Assembly: GCA_963851105.1 (NCBI GenBank)
Contig: CAWKNP010000009.1
Coordinates: 248,001 to 312,000 of the forward strand
Source: DATARN01 sp963851105
GTDB lineage: Bacteria > Actinomycetota > Acidimicrobiia > Acidimicrobiales > Palsa-688
DNA: 64,000 bases
Direction of reading: 5' to 3'
A model generated the notes under the pieces. That model searched no databases. It was not told the origin of the DNA and was given only the letters and a program-made list of their open reading frames with translations. The translations under genes and the position numbers were made by a program. Every line of letters begins with the position of its first letter. Position 1 is the first letter of the stretch. This document shows positions 16,251 through 23,455 of this stretch, in pieces.

Positions 16251-16367
16251 GCATGTCTGCCCCCATTCCTGGCGCATCGCCTAGCGGGCGCCGTCGGCAT
16301 GTCTGCCCCCATTCCTGGCGCATCGCCTAGCGGGCGCCGTCGGCGTGTCTGCCCCCATTCCTGGCGC
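16235..16367. repeat. 46-bp tandem repeat, 2.9 copies
   Basis: Units begin with CTAGCGGGCGCCGTCGGC at 16235, 16281 and 16327; the first two are identical and the third has one A-to-G change and diverges after 41 bases. Each unit carries the 3' arm of the upstream terminator hairpin, so the array probably arose by duplication of the hairpin's right half plus flank. No coding role. The remaining part of the gap (16067-16185 and 16368-16395) shows nothing else I can name. Confidence 0.85.
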
Positions 16368-16395
16368 CGTATCCGAGGGCCCAGGGGTCCCGGGC

Positions 16396-16581
16396 TCAGT
16401 GGCCGGCGATGGCCCGGTTGAGGCGTCGCGAGGCGGTGCCGAGGGCCCGCTCGACCTCGAACAGGTCAGCGGAGAGCGCCTCGCGCTCGTCACCGGAGAG
16501 GGCGTCGGCGATGTCCGCGATTCGCTTCGCCATCTCGTCGAGAGCGGTGGCGACCGAGCTCAGTTCTGCCTTGGCGCTCAC
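16396..16581 (-). CDS. small helical protein, 61 residues
   Basis: ATG 16581 opens a 61-codon frame for a heptad-patterned, acidic helical protein (SSVATALDEMAKRIADIADA, LFEVERALGTASRRLNRAI). It has no membrane segment. It is transcribed divergently from hisD 87 bases away and convergently to nth. The regular amphipathic pattern and normal codon use support a real gene; the function is unknown. Confidence 0.6.
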   Translation of the reverse strand: MSAKAELSSVATALDEMAKRIADIADALSGDEREALSADLFEVERALGTASRRLNRAIAGH

Positions 16582-16668
16582 GGCGCATGTCTACCCCAAG
16601 TCGGCGGCGGCGCCACGCCCGAGATATGGGCGGGGATGTCACAGGGGGCAAAGTACGATCGCCTCCGC

Positions 16669-17988
16669 ATGACCGCCCTCCTGCAGCGCCTCGATCTCCG
16701 CACGGTCACCGGTGACCCCGAGCCCCACCTGCCCCGTCCCGAGGTCGCCGGTGACGGTCCCGTCGCCGCGGTGCGGGAGATCCTGGCCCAGGTGCGCACC
16801 GGCGGTGATGCGGCAGTCGTCGCCCTGACCGAACGGTTCGACGGGGTCCGCATCGACTCCCTGCGGGTCCCGCCCGCTGAGGTCTCCGCCGCCCTCAACG
16901 TCATTCCCGACGCGCTGCGGGCGGCGCTGGAGGCGGCGGCGGGCGCCATCGGTGACCATCACCGCACCCAACTGCATCCCGACAGCTGTCACCTGCGCGA
17001 CGGTGTCGAGGTCCGTGACGTTCGCCGCCCGGTGGCGCGCGCCGGCGTGTACGTCCCGGGAGGCCGGGCCCCGCTGGCCAGCACCGTGCTCATGACCGCC
17101 ATTCCCGCCAAGGTGGCCGGGGTTCCCGAGGTCGTGGTGTGCTCGCCGCCCCAGGGCGACGGGGCGGTGGCGCCGACCATCCTGGCGGCGGCCGCGCTCG
17201 CGGGCGTGGACGAGGTGTACCGGGTGGGCGGCGCCCAGGCGGTGGCGGCCATGGCGTATGGGACCGAGTCGCTCCGGGCCGTCGACGTCATCGTGGGCCC
17301 CGGCAACGCCTATGTGTCGATCGCCAAGCGGGAGGTCGCGAGCGCCGGGCGGGTGGCGGTGACCTCGGCGTTCGCAGGCCCGTCGGAGGTGGTCGTCATT
17401 GCCGACGAGACGACCCCGGTGGAGGCCGCGGCCATCGATGTCATCGTTCAGGCCGAGCACGGCCCCGACGGCCTGGCGTGGCTGGTCACCTGGTCGCCGG
17501 AGGCTGCCGACCGGATCAGCGCGGCGGTCGATCGCCTCACCGCGGAGGCGGTGCGCCGGCGCGACATCGAGTCCACCCTCGCCAAGAACGGCTACTGCGT
17601 CTTGGTCCGCGACGCCGCCCACGCCATGGAGGTCGCCAACGCCGTGGCCCCCGAGCACCTGGAGTTGATGTGCGCCGATCCCGAGGCGCTGGTGCCGCTG
17701 GTGACCAACGCCGGCGCCGTCTTCTGCGGGCCGTTCGCCCCCGCCAGCGTGGGCGACTATGTGGCGGGGCCCAGCCACGTGTTGCCCACCGACCGCTCGG
17801 CGCGCTTCGCCAGTGGCCTGCGGGTGGACGACTTCTGCAAGCACATCCACGTGGTCTCCCTCGACCGCCCGGCGCTGGCCAAGGTGGCGCCCCACGTGAT
17901 CGCCATCGCCGAGGCCGAGGGCTTGGCCGCCCACGCCGACTCGGTACGCATCCGCGAGACGATGGCGGATCCGCCGGCGCGGCCATGA
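16669..17988 (+). CDS. hisD: histidinol dehydrogenase
   Basis: A 439-residue NAD-dependent zinc enzyme performing the last two oxidations, histidinol to histidine. Family motifs are all present: RAGVYVPGGRAPLASTVLMT, VVVCSPP, YRVGGAQAVAAMAYGTESL, VIVGPGNAYVSIAKREV, VIADETTPVEAAAIDVIVQAEHGPD split over two motifs, EHLELM and the GDYVAGPSHVLPT segment with the zinc His. ATG 16669 is chosen since the frame upstream lacks family sequence. It heads a cluster of six his genes joined by four-base overlaps; hisC follows in an ATGA overlap. Confidence 0.96.
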   Translation: MTALLQRLDLRTVTGDPEPHLPRPEVAGDGPVAAVREILAQVRTGGDAAVVALTERFDGVRIDSLRVPPAEVSAALNVIPDALRAALEAAAGAIGDHHRTQLHPDSCHLRDGVEVRDVRRPVARAGVYVPGGRAPLASTVLMTAIPAKVAGVPEVVVCSPPQGDGAVAPTILAAAALAGVDEVYRVGGAQAVAAMAYGTESLRAVDVIVGPGNAYVSIAKREVASAGRVAVTSAFAGPSEVVVIADETTPVEAAAIDVIVQAEHGPDGLAWLVTWSPEAADRISAAVDRLTAEAVRRRDIESTLAKNGYCVLVRDAAHAMEVANAVAPEHLELMCADPEALVPLVTNAGAVFCGPFAPASVGDYVAGPSHVLPTDRSARFASGLRVDDFCKHIHVVSLDRPALAKVAPHVIAIAEAEGLAAHADSVRIRETMADPPARP

Positions 17989-19064
17989 CCGGCGGCACCG
18001 GCGACCGCCGACGGCCCCTGCCCCGGGCGGACCTCTCGCTGCGGGAGGGCTACCACTCGCCCCAGGTGGCGGTGGAGGTGCGGCTCAACACCAACGAATC
18101 GCCCTTCCCGCCGCCCCCCGGGTGGCGCTCGGCCCTCCTCGCCGAGATCGACGCCATCGAGTACAACCGCTATCCCGACCGGGGGGCGTGGGGGCTGCGC
18201 AAGGCGCTGGCCGACCTCCACGGGGTCGTTCCCGAAGCGGTGTTCTGCGCCAACGGCTCCAACGAGGTGCTGCAGAGCCTCTGCCTGGCCTACGGCGGCG
18301 CTGGCCGCCGGGCGGTGACCTTCGAGCCGACCTATGCCCTCCACAGCCACATCGCCCACCTGACCGGAACGGCGGTGGCCAGCTTCGAGCGGCGGGCCGA
18401 CTTCACCCTCGATGCCGACGTGGTGACCGCCGCGCTTCACTCGGCGCAGCCGGACATCACCTTCCTGTGCTCGCCCAACAACCCGACGGGCGGCGCCGAC
18501 GATCCTTCCGTGGTCGCCGCCGCGCTGGCGGCGGCGCCCGGGCTGGTGGTGGTGGACGAGGCCTACGGCCAGTTCGCCGACTGGTCGGCCATCGACCTGG
18601 TCGCGGATGACGGGGCGCTGGTGGTAACCCGGACTTACTCCAAGACCTGGGCGATGGCGGCTGTCCGGCTGGGGTATCTCGTCGGGCCCCCCGAGGTGGT
18701 CGAGATCCTGGAGCGCGTCGTCCTGCCGTATCACCTCGACGCTATGAAGCAGGCCGCGGGCCGCCTGGCGCTGCGCTTCACCGACGAGATGGAACAGCGG
18801 GTGGCCACCATCGTGGCCGAGCGGGAACGTCTGCTGGCGGCGCTCGGCCGCCTGGGCGCGACGACGTGGCCGTCGCAGGCGAACTTCATCCTGTGGCGTC
18901 CGCCGGCCGACGCGGCGGTGGTGTGGCGGGGCCTGCTCGACCACTCGGTCCTGGTGCGGGACTGCAGCAGCTGGCCCCGGCTCGAGGGTTGTCTGCGGGT
19001 GACGGTGGGCACCCCGGAGGAGAACGGCCGCTTCCTCGCCGCCCTCGAGGAGGTGCTGGCATGA
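17985..19064 (+). CDS. hisC: histidinol-phosphate aminotransferase
   Basis: A 359-residue fold-type I PLP enzyme that transaminates imidazole acetol-phosphate to histidinol phosphate. Motifs: VRLNTNESPFPPP, YNRYPDRGAWGLRKALADL, FCANGSNEVLQSL, TFLCSPNNPTGG, VVVDEAYGQFA, and the PLP-lysine motif RTYSKTWAMAAVRLGYLVG. The C-terminal LRVTVGTPEENGRFLAAL is typical. ATG 17985 overlaps the hisD stop, and its own TGA overlaps the hisB start. Actinobacterial HisC proteins are of this length. Confidence 0.95.
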   Translation: MTGGTGDRRRPLPRADLSLREGYHSPQVAVEVRLNTNESPFPPPPGWRSALLAEIDAIEYNRYPDRGAWGLRKALADLHGVVPEAVFCANGSNEVLQSLCLAYGGAGRRAVTFEPTYALHSHIAHLTGTAVASFERRADFTLDADVVTAALHSAQPDITFLCSPNNPTGGADDPSVVAAALAAAPGLVVVDEAYGQFADWSAIDLVADDGALVVTRTYSKTWAMAAVRLGYLVGPPEVVEILERVVLPYHLDAMKQAAGRLALRFTDEMEQRVATIVAERERLLAALGRLGATTWPSQANFILWRPPADAAVVWRGLLDHSVLVRDCSSWPRLEGCLRVTVGTPEENGRFLAALEEVLA

Positions 19065-19657
19065 GGACGGCGTCGCGGTCGCGTCAGACCAAGGAGACGG
19101 CGATCTCGATCGATCTGCTCGTCGAAGGGGAGGGAAAAGGGGAGGTCTCGACCGGGCTGCCGTTTTTCGACCACATGGTGGCGCAGCTCGGCAAGCACGC
19201 GGGATTTGACCTCACCGTCCACGCCGCCGGCGACCTGGCCGTCGACGCCCATCACACCGTGGAGGACGTCGGGATCTGCCTGGGGGAGACGTTGCGCGAC
19301 GCCCTCGGCGACAAGGCCGGGGTCCGGCGCTTCGCCTCGATCTCGGTCCCGCTCGACGAGGCGCTGATCGACGTCGCCCTCGACCTGTCGGGCCGTCCGT
19401 TCCTCGTCTACGAGGTCGATCCGGGCGCCGGCGGCGAGGCCTACCCCCTCGGGGATCCGCCGTTCGACCCGCAACTGGCCGAGGAGTTCTGGCGGGCCTT
19501 CGTGACCAGCGCGGCGGTCACCTTGCACCTGCGGATGCGCAGCGGTCGCAACACCCACCACATCCTGGAGGCGTCGTTCAAGGGGGTGGCCCGGGCCCTG
19601 CGCGACGCCGTCCGCATCGACGGCGTCGGCGTTCCCTCGACCAAGGGCAGCCTGTGA
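19061..19657 (+). CDS. hisB: imidazoleglycerol-phosphate dehydratase
   Basis: A 198-residue monofunctional dehydratase converting imidazole glycerol phosphate to imidazole acetol phosphate. The two HHxxE-type manganese motifs are visible: DAHHTVEDVGICLGE and NTHHILEASFKGVARALRDA; LPFFDHMVAQLGKH and the N-terminal RQTKETAISIDLLVEG are also standard. The phosphatase half found in enterobacterial HisB is absent, as normal in actinobacteria. Start ATG overlaps the hisC stop; GTG of hisH overlaps its stop. Confidence 0.96.
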   Translation: MRTASRSRQTKETAISIDLLVEGEGKGEVSTGLPFFDHMVAQLGKHAGFDLTVHAAGDLAVDAHHTVEDVGICLGETLRDALGDKAGVRRFASISVPLDEALIDVALDLSGRPFLVYEVDPGAGGEAYPLGDPPFDPQLAEEFWRAFVTSAAVTLHLRMRSGRNTHHILEASFKGVARALRDAVRIDGVGVPSTKGSL

Positions 19658-20256
19658 TCGCGGTCCTCGACTATGGGATCGGCAACCTGCGCTCCGCCGA
19701 GAAGGCGATGCAACGCGTCGGCGGCGACGCGGTGCTGACCGACGATGTGCAGGTGGCTTCGGAAGCCGACGGTGTCGTGCTCCCGGGGGTGGGCGCCTTC
19801 GGGCCGTGCATGGAGGCCTTGACGGCCAGCGGCCTCGACAAGGTCGTCATGGCGGCGGCGAAGAGGGGTAGCCCGTTGCTCGGGATCTGCGTCGGGATGC
19901 AGATGCTGTACGACGGCTCCGACGAGAATCGTGGCGTCGCCGGCCTCGGCGTCCTCCCGGGCACCTTGCACCTCCTGCCCCCGGGGGTCAAGCGACCGCA
20001 GATGCAGTGGAACCGGCTCGACCGGGTGGGGGAGTCACCATTGCTGGCCGGCCTCGGCGCCGAGCCGTGGGTGTATTTCGTGCACTCCTACGCGGCCGAG
20101 ATGTCGCCGGACGTGGTGGCCACCTGCGACTACGGCGGGACGATCGTGGCCGCGGTGGCCCGCGGCGCGGTGTGGGCCACCCAGTTCCACCCGGAGAAGT
20201 CAGGAGCGGCGGGATTGCAGCTGCTGGCCAACTTCGCGGCCCGCTGCCGTCCGTGA
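19654..20256 (+). CDS. hisH: imidazole glycerol phosphate synthase, glutaminase subunit
   Basis: A 200-residue class I glutamine amidotransferase delivering ammonia to HisF. The catalytic triad is visible: Cys in LLGICVGMQMLYDGS, His and Glu in WATQFHPEKSGAAGLQLL. IAVLDYGIGNLRSAEKAM opens the protein, and LPGVGAFGPCMEAL forms the oxyanion region. GTG 19654 overlaps the hisB stop, and its own stop overlaps GTG of hisA. Confidence 0.96.
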   Translation: MIAVLDYGIGNLRSAEKAMQRVGGDAVLTDDVQVASEADGVVLPGVGAFGPCMEALTASGLDKVVMAAAKRGSPLLGICVGMQMLYDGSDENRGVAGLGVLPGTLHLLPPGVKRPQMQWNRLDRVGESPLLAGLGAEPWVYFVHSYAAEMSPDVVATCDYGGTIVAAVARGAVWATQFHPEKSGAAGLQLLANFAARCRP

Positions 20257-20990
20257 TCCTCTACCCCGCCATCGATTTGCGAGGCGGCCGCTGCGTTCGC
20301 CTGGTGCAGGGCGACTTCGCTCGCGAGACGGTCTACGACGACGATCCGATCAGCGTTGCCCGCATGTTCGCGGCCGCGGGCGCCGAATGGCTGCACGTGG
20401 TCGACCTCGACGCCGCCCGCCGCCAAGGCGACAACCGGGACCTGATCGAGGCGCTGGCCGCCATCGTTCCCATCCCCATCCAGGTCGGTGGCGGGGTACG
20501 GGACGCGACGTTGCTGGATCGGGGGGTGGCCAGGGTCGTGGTGGGCTCGCTCGCCGTCGCCGACCCCGCCGCGGTGCGGACGCTGGCGGCGCAGTATCCC
20601 GGGCGCGTCGCTGTCGGCCTCGACCACCGGGCGGGCGTGGTGCACGTCCGGGGGTGGGCCGAGGCCTCGACGTTGACCTTGGCGGCCGCGCTGGCGGCGG
20701 TCGACAGCGCCGACCTGGCGGCGGTCGTGGTCACCGAAATCGAGCGCGACGGGATGCTCACCGGACCCGACCTCGACGGGCTGGCCGCGGTGCTCGACGT
20801 GACGGCGACGCCGGTGATCGCGTCGGGGGGCGTCGGCAGCGTGGTGGACCTGCGGGCCCTGGCCGGCCTGCACGGGGCGGCCGGCGGGGGGCGCCTCGCG
20901 GGTGTCATCGTGGGCAAGGCGATCTACGAGGGCAGGGTCGAGTTGGACGCCGCCTTGCGGGCCGTACGGGTCGGGCCGGTGGCCCGGTGA
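20253..20990 (+). CDS. hisA: ProFAR isomerase (HisA; possibly PriA)
   Basis: A 245-residue (beta/alpha)8 isomerase opening the ribose ring of ProFAR. Motifs: LYPAIDLRGGRCVRLVQGDF, WLHVVDLDAARRQGDNRDLI with the catalytic Asp at the first strand region, IPIQVGGGVRD, VTEIERDGMLTGPDLDGL with the second catalytic Asp, and TPVIASGGVGSVVDLRAL. In many actinobacteria lacking trpF this protein is bifunctional PriA, but a separate trpF occurs at 29907 here, so the plain HisA role is favoured. GTG 20253 overlaps the hisH stop. Confidence 0.93.
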   Translation: MILYPAIDLRGGRCVRLVQGDFARETVYDDDPISVARMFAAAGAEWLHVVDLDAARRQGDNRDLIEALAAIVPIPIQVGGGVRDATLLDRGVARVVVGSLAVADPAAVRTLAAQYPGRVAVGLDHRAGVVHVRGWAEASTLTLAAALAAVDSADLAAVVVTEIERDGMLTGPDLDGLAAVLDVTATPVIASGGVGSVVDLRALAGLHGAAGGGRLAGVIVGKAIYEGRVELDAALRAVRVGPVAR

Positions 20991-21763
20991 GGACGGTTCG
21001 GGTCATCCCGTGCCTCGACGTGGACGGCGGCCGGGTGGTGAAGGGGGTCAGGTTCCAAAACCTGCGCGACGCCGGCGACCCCGTCGAGCTGGCGGCGCTC
21101 TACGACGCCCAGGGCGCCGACGAGTTGGTGTTCTACGACATCACCGCGTCCTCGGGCGGGCGCGAGACGATGGTCGAGCTGGTGGCCCGTACCGCCGAGC
21201 AGCTCTTCATCCCCCTCATGGTCGGCGGGGGCGTGCGCACCCTGGCCGACGCCCGCCGCCTCCTGCGGGTGGGCGCCGACAAGGTCGGGATCAACACCGC
21301 CGCGGTGTCGCGCCCCGAGCTGATCACCGAGCTGTCCGACACCTTCGGCGCCCAGTGCATCGTGGTGGGCATCGACATCCGTCGGGTCCAGGGCGGTTGG
21401 GCCGTCTTCACCCACGGGGGCCGCAAGCCCACCGGACTCGACGCCGTGTCCTGGGCGGCGGAATGCGAGGCCCTCGGCGCCGGCGAGGTGGTGCTCAACT
21501 CGATGGACCGCGACGGCACGCGGGAGGGCTTCGACCTTGAGCTGACGCGTGCGGTGGTCGACGCCTGCGGGATCCCCGTCGTTGCCAGTGGCGGGGTGGG
21601 CACGCTCGACCATCTCGTAGCCGGGGCTACTGTGGGCGGCGCGGATGCGGTGTTGGCGGCTTCCATCTTCCACTACGGCGAGGTCACCGTCGGCCAGGCC
21701 AAGGCATACTTGGCGGCGGCAGGCGTGGCTGTCCGCCCGACAGCAGAAGGAGAGATGCCATGA
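20987..21763 (+). CDS. hisF: imidazole glycerol phosphate synthase, cyclase subunit
   Basis: A 258-residue TIM-barrel cyclase that, with HisH, makes imidazole glycerol phosphate and AICAR. Motifs: RVIPCLDVDGGRVVKGVRF with the catalytic Asp, DELVFYDITASSGGRETM, IPLMVGGGVRTLADARRLL, GADKVGINTAAV, EVVLNSMDRDGTREGFDLEL with the second catalytic Asp, and IPVVASGGVGTLDHL. GTG 20987 overlaps the hisA stop and its TGA overlaps the next ATG, linking the following membrane protein to the same transcript. Confidence 0.96.
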   Translation: MRTVRVIPCLDVDGGRVVKGVRFQNLRDAGDPVELAALYDAQGADELVFYDITASSGGRETMVELVARTAEQLFIPLMVGGGVRTLADARRLLRVGADKVGINTAAVSRPELITELSDTFGAQCIVVGIDIRRVQGGWAVFTHGGRKPTGLDAVSWAAECEALGAGEVVLNSMDRDGTREGFDLELTRAVVDACGIPVVASGGVGTLDHLVAGATVGGADAVLAASIFHYGEVTVGQAKAYLAAAGVAVRPTAEGEMP

Positions 21764-22707
21764 GTGACCAAGGAGGCTGGTCGCCGACCAACCGCCCGGC
21801 ACCTGCTCCTCTCCCGCCCCGGCCGCGCCACGGCAGCCAGCCGCCAGCCGAGGCACCGTCGGAGCCACCCGACGCCGAGGTTCCCGCCGGCGCCCCGCCG
21901 CCGGCCGGACCCGGCGAGTGGTCGCCGCCACCACCGCCGCCGCCCTCCTATGGGCCGCCCCCCTCCTACGCCCCGCCACCGCCGCCCTCCTATGGGCCGC
22001 CTCCTAGCGGCGGGTGGCAACCGCCTCCCGGACCGCCGCCTCCTGGGGGTGGCGGCGGATGGGACGCGCCGCCACCCAACTACTACGCGGCGCCGGGAGG
22101 CCAGAAGACCGAGCCGCTGTCCACTTTGTCGCTCGTCTCCGGGGTCTTGTCGTTCGCTATCTGCCCGGTCATCGGCGGGCTAGTGGCCATCATCACCGGC
22201 GGTCGGGCCAAGAAGGCGATCGACGCCTCGGGCGGCACCAAGACCGGGCGGGGAGCCGCCGCCGCGGGCCAGATCCTGGGCATCGTCAACCTCGTGCTGT
22301 CGGTCCTCGGGATCATCGGCATCGTGGCGCTCGTCAGCCTGGCCCACAACCATGTGCAGTACACCGACCTCCAGGCCGGCAATTGCTACAACCGCATCAG
22401 CGCCAACAGCATTTTCAGCGGCCGTGTCGACAAGGTCGACTGCACCAAACCCCACGACACCGAGGTGACCGGGAAGTTCACCGCCACCGATCCCGGCAAC
22501 TTTCCCGGCGCCGAGGGTTTCCGCGCCCAGTCGGAGACGCAGTGCACGCAGCTGGGCGACACCTACCTCGGCAGTAACTCGGCCGGCAACCTGCGGGTGG
22601 TGTGGCTGGCGCCGGACAAGAACACTTGGAACAACGGCACCCACACGATCGTCTGCGGCCTGCAGAACCTCGATCGCAGCAAACACACCGGCACCGTCCG
22701 CGGTTAG
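21760..22707 (+). CDS. proline-rich membrane protein with DUF4190 and septum-formation-like domain
   Basis: A 315-residue protein. Residues 1-118 are a Pro/Gly/Tyr-rich cytoplasmic tail with repeats of PPSYGPPPSYAPPPPPSYGP type. Residues 125-200 hold two membrane segments with the DUF4190 pattern (LSLVSGVLSFAICPVIGG, GRAKKAID, AAAGQILGIVNLVLSVLGII). Residues 210-315 are exported with four Cys (LQAGNCYNRI, KVDCTKPHDTEVTGKF) like the actinobacterial Septum_form domain. It is translationally coupled to hisF, but nothing ties it to histidine synthesis. Possible role in cell envelope or division, by family analogy only. Confidence 0.75.
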   Translation: MSDQGGWSPTNRPAPAPLPPRPRHGSQPPAEAPSEPPDAEVPAGAPPPAGPGEWSPPPPPPPSYGPPPSYAPPPPPSYGPPPSGGWQPPPGPPPPGGGGGWDAPPPNYYAAPGGQKTEPLSTLSLVSGVLSFAICPVIGGLVAIITGGRAKKAIDASGGTKTGRGAAAAGQILGIVNLVLSVLGIIGIVALVSLAHNHVQYTDLQAGNCYNRISANSIFSGRVDKVDCTKPHDTEVTGKFTATDPGNFPGAEGFRAQSETQCTQLGDTYLGSNSAGNLRVVWLAPDKNTWNNGTHTIVCGLQNLDRSKHTGTVRG

Positions 22708-22713
22708 CGACCC

Positions 22714-23037
22714 ATGTCGACGCCGGGGAAGCTCGCCATCCAGATGCTGGCCGACCGGGTCCTCGTCCAGCAGCCGACCAACGAGGGCGAGCGCACGTCC
22801 CGCTCGGGCATCTTGATCCCGGCCACGGCCGAGGTTGCCAAGCGTTTGGCCTGGGCCGAGGTGATGGCCGTCGGTCCCAACGTCCGCATGATCAAGCCCG
22901 GGGACCGGGTGCTGTTCAACCCCGAAGACCGCTTCGAGGTCGAGGTCAAGGGCGACGACTATCTCATCTTGCGCGAGCGCGACATCCACGCGGTGGCGTC
23001 GGAGCGCATGGACGGCAGCACCGGTCTCTATCTGTAG
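22714..23037 (+). CDS. GroES-like co-chaperonin
   Basis: A 107-residue protein matching the Cpn10 fold: IQMLADRVLVQQP, a mobile-loop region with TSRSGILIPATAEVAKRLAW, GDRVLFNPEDRFEVEVKGDDY and a final LRERDIHAV. The mobile loop keeps the GIxxP-type end (SGILIPA) that contacts GroEL, so it may be functional. No groEL is adjacent, and it sits six bases after the membrane gene inside the his/trp cluster. It is longer at both ends than standard GroES, suggesting a second, specialised copy. Confidence 0.85.
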   Translation: MSTPGKLAIQMLADRVLVQQPTNEGERTSRSGILIPATAEVAKRLAWAEVMAVGPNVRMIKPGDRVLFNPEDRFEVEVKGDDYLILRERDIHAVASERMDGSTGLYL

Positions 23038-23098
23038 GGGGACATTTGTAGGGGGATATGTCGTCGGCGGCGGCGCCGGCAGCCCGTACCATGCCCCC

Positions 23099-23455
23099 AT
23101 GCCTGTGGCCACACCGATCGCCGCGTCAGCCGAGGACTTGGCGGAGGTGCGCTTCAACGCCGATGGCTTGGTCCCGGCCATCGTGCAGGAGGTGGGCACC
23201 GGAGTGGTGCTGATGATGGCGTGGATGAACGATGAGTCCCTCCGCCTCACCCTCACCACCGGCCGGACGTGGTTCTGGAGCCGTAGCCGCCAGGAGTACT
23301 GGTGCAAAGGCGAGACGTCCGGGGACCGCCAATGGGTACGGGAAGCCTTTTACGACTGCGACGGTGACACCTTGCTGATCGTGGTCGAGCAGGAGGGCGC
23401 CGGGGCGTGCCACACCGGCGCCCGGTCATGCTTTTTCCGGGCCTTCGGGGCGTGA
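23099..23455 (+). CDS. hisI: phosphoribosyl-AMP cyclohydrolase
   Basis: A 118-residue zinc/magnesium hydrolase opening the adenine ring of PR-AMP in step three of histidine synthesis. Motifs: LVPAIVQEVGTGVVLMMAWM, NDESLRLTLTTGRTWFWSRS, RQEYWCKGETSGDRQWV, the Mg-binding YDCDGDTLLIVV and the zinc Cys region GAGACHTGARSCFFR. It lacks the HisE half found in bifunctional proteins. Its TGA overlaps the GTG of trpE (GTGA), joining his and trp pathways on one message. Confidence 0.95.
   Translation: MPVATPIAASAEDLAEVRFNADGLVPAIVQEVGTGVVLMMAWMNDESLRLTLTTGRTWFWSRSRQEYWCKGETSGDRQWVREAFYDCDGDTLLIVVEQEGAGACHTGARSCFFRAFGA

Noticed and set aside
16235..16367. CRISPR array
   Set aside because: The 46-bp units are contiguous with no unique spacers, so this is a plain tandem repeat.
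20253..20990. Bifunctional PriA instead of HisA
   Set aside because: A separate, intact trpF occurs at 29907-30566, so dual function is not required; sequence alone does not settle it.
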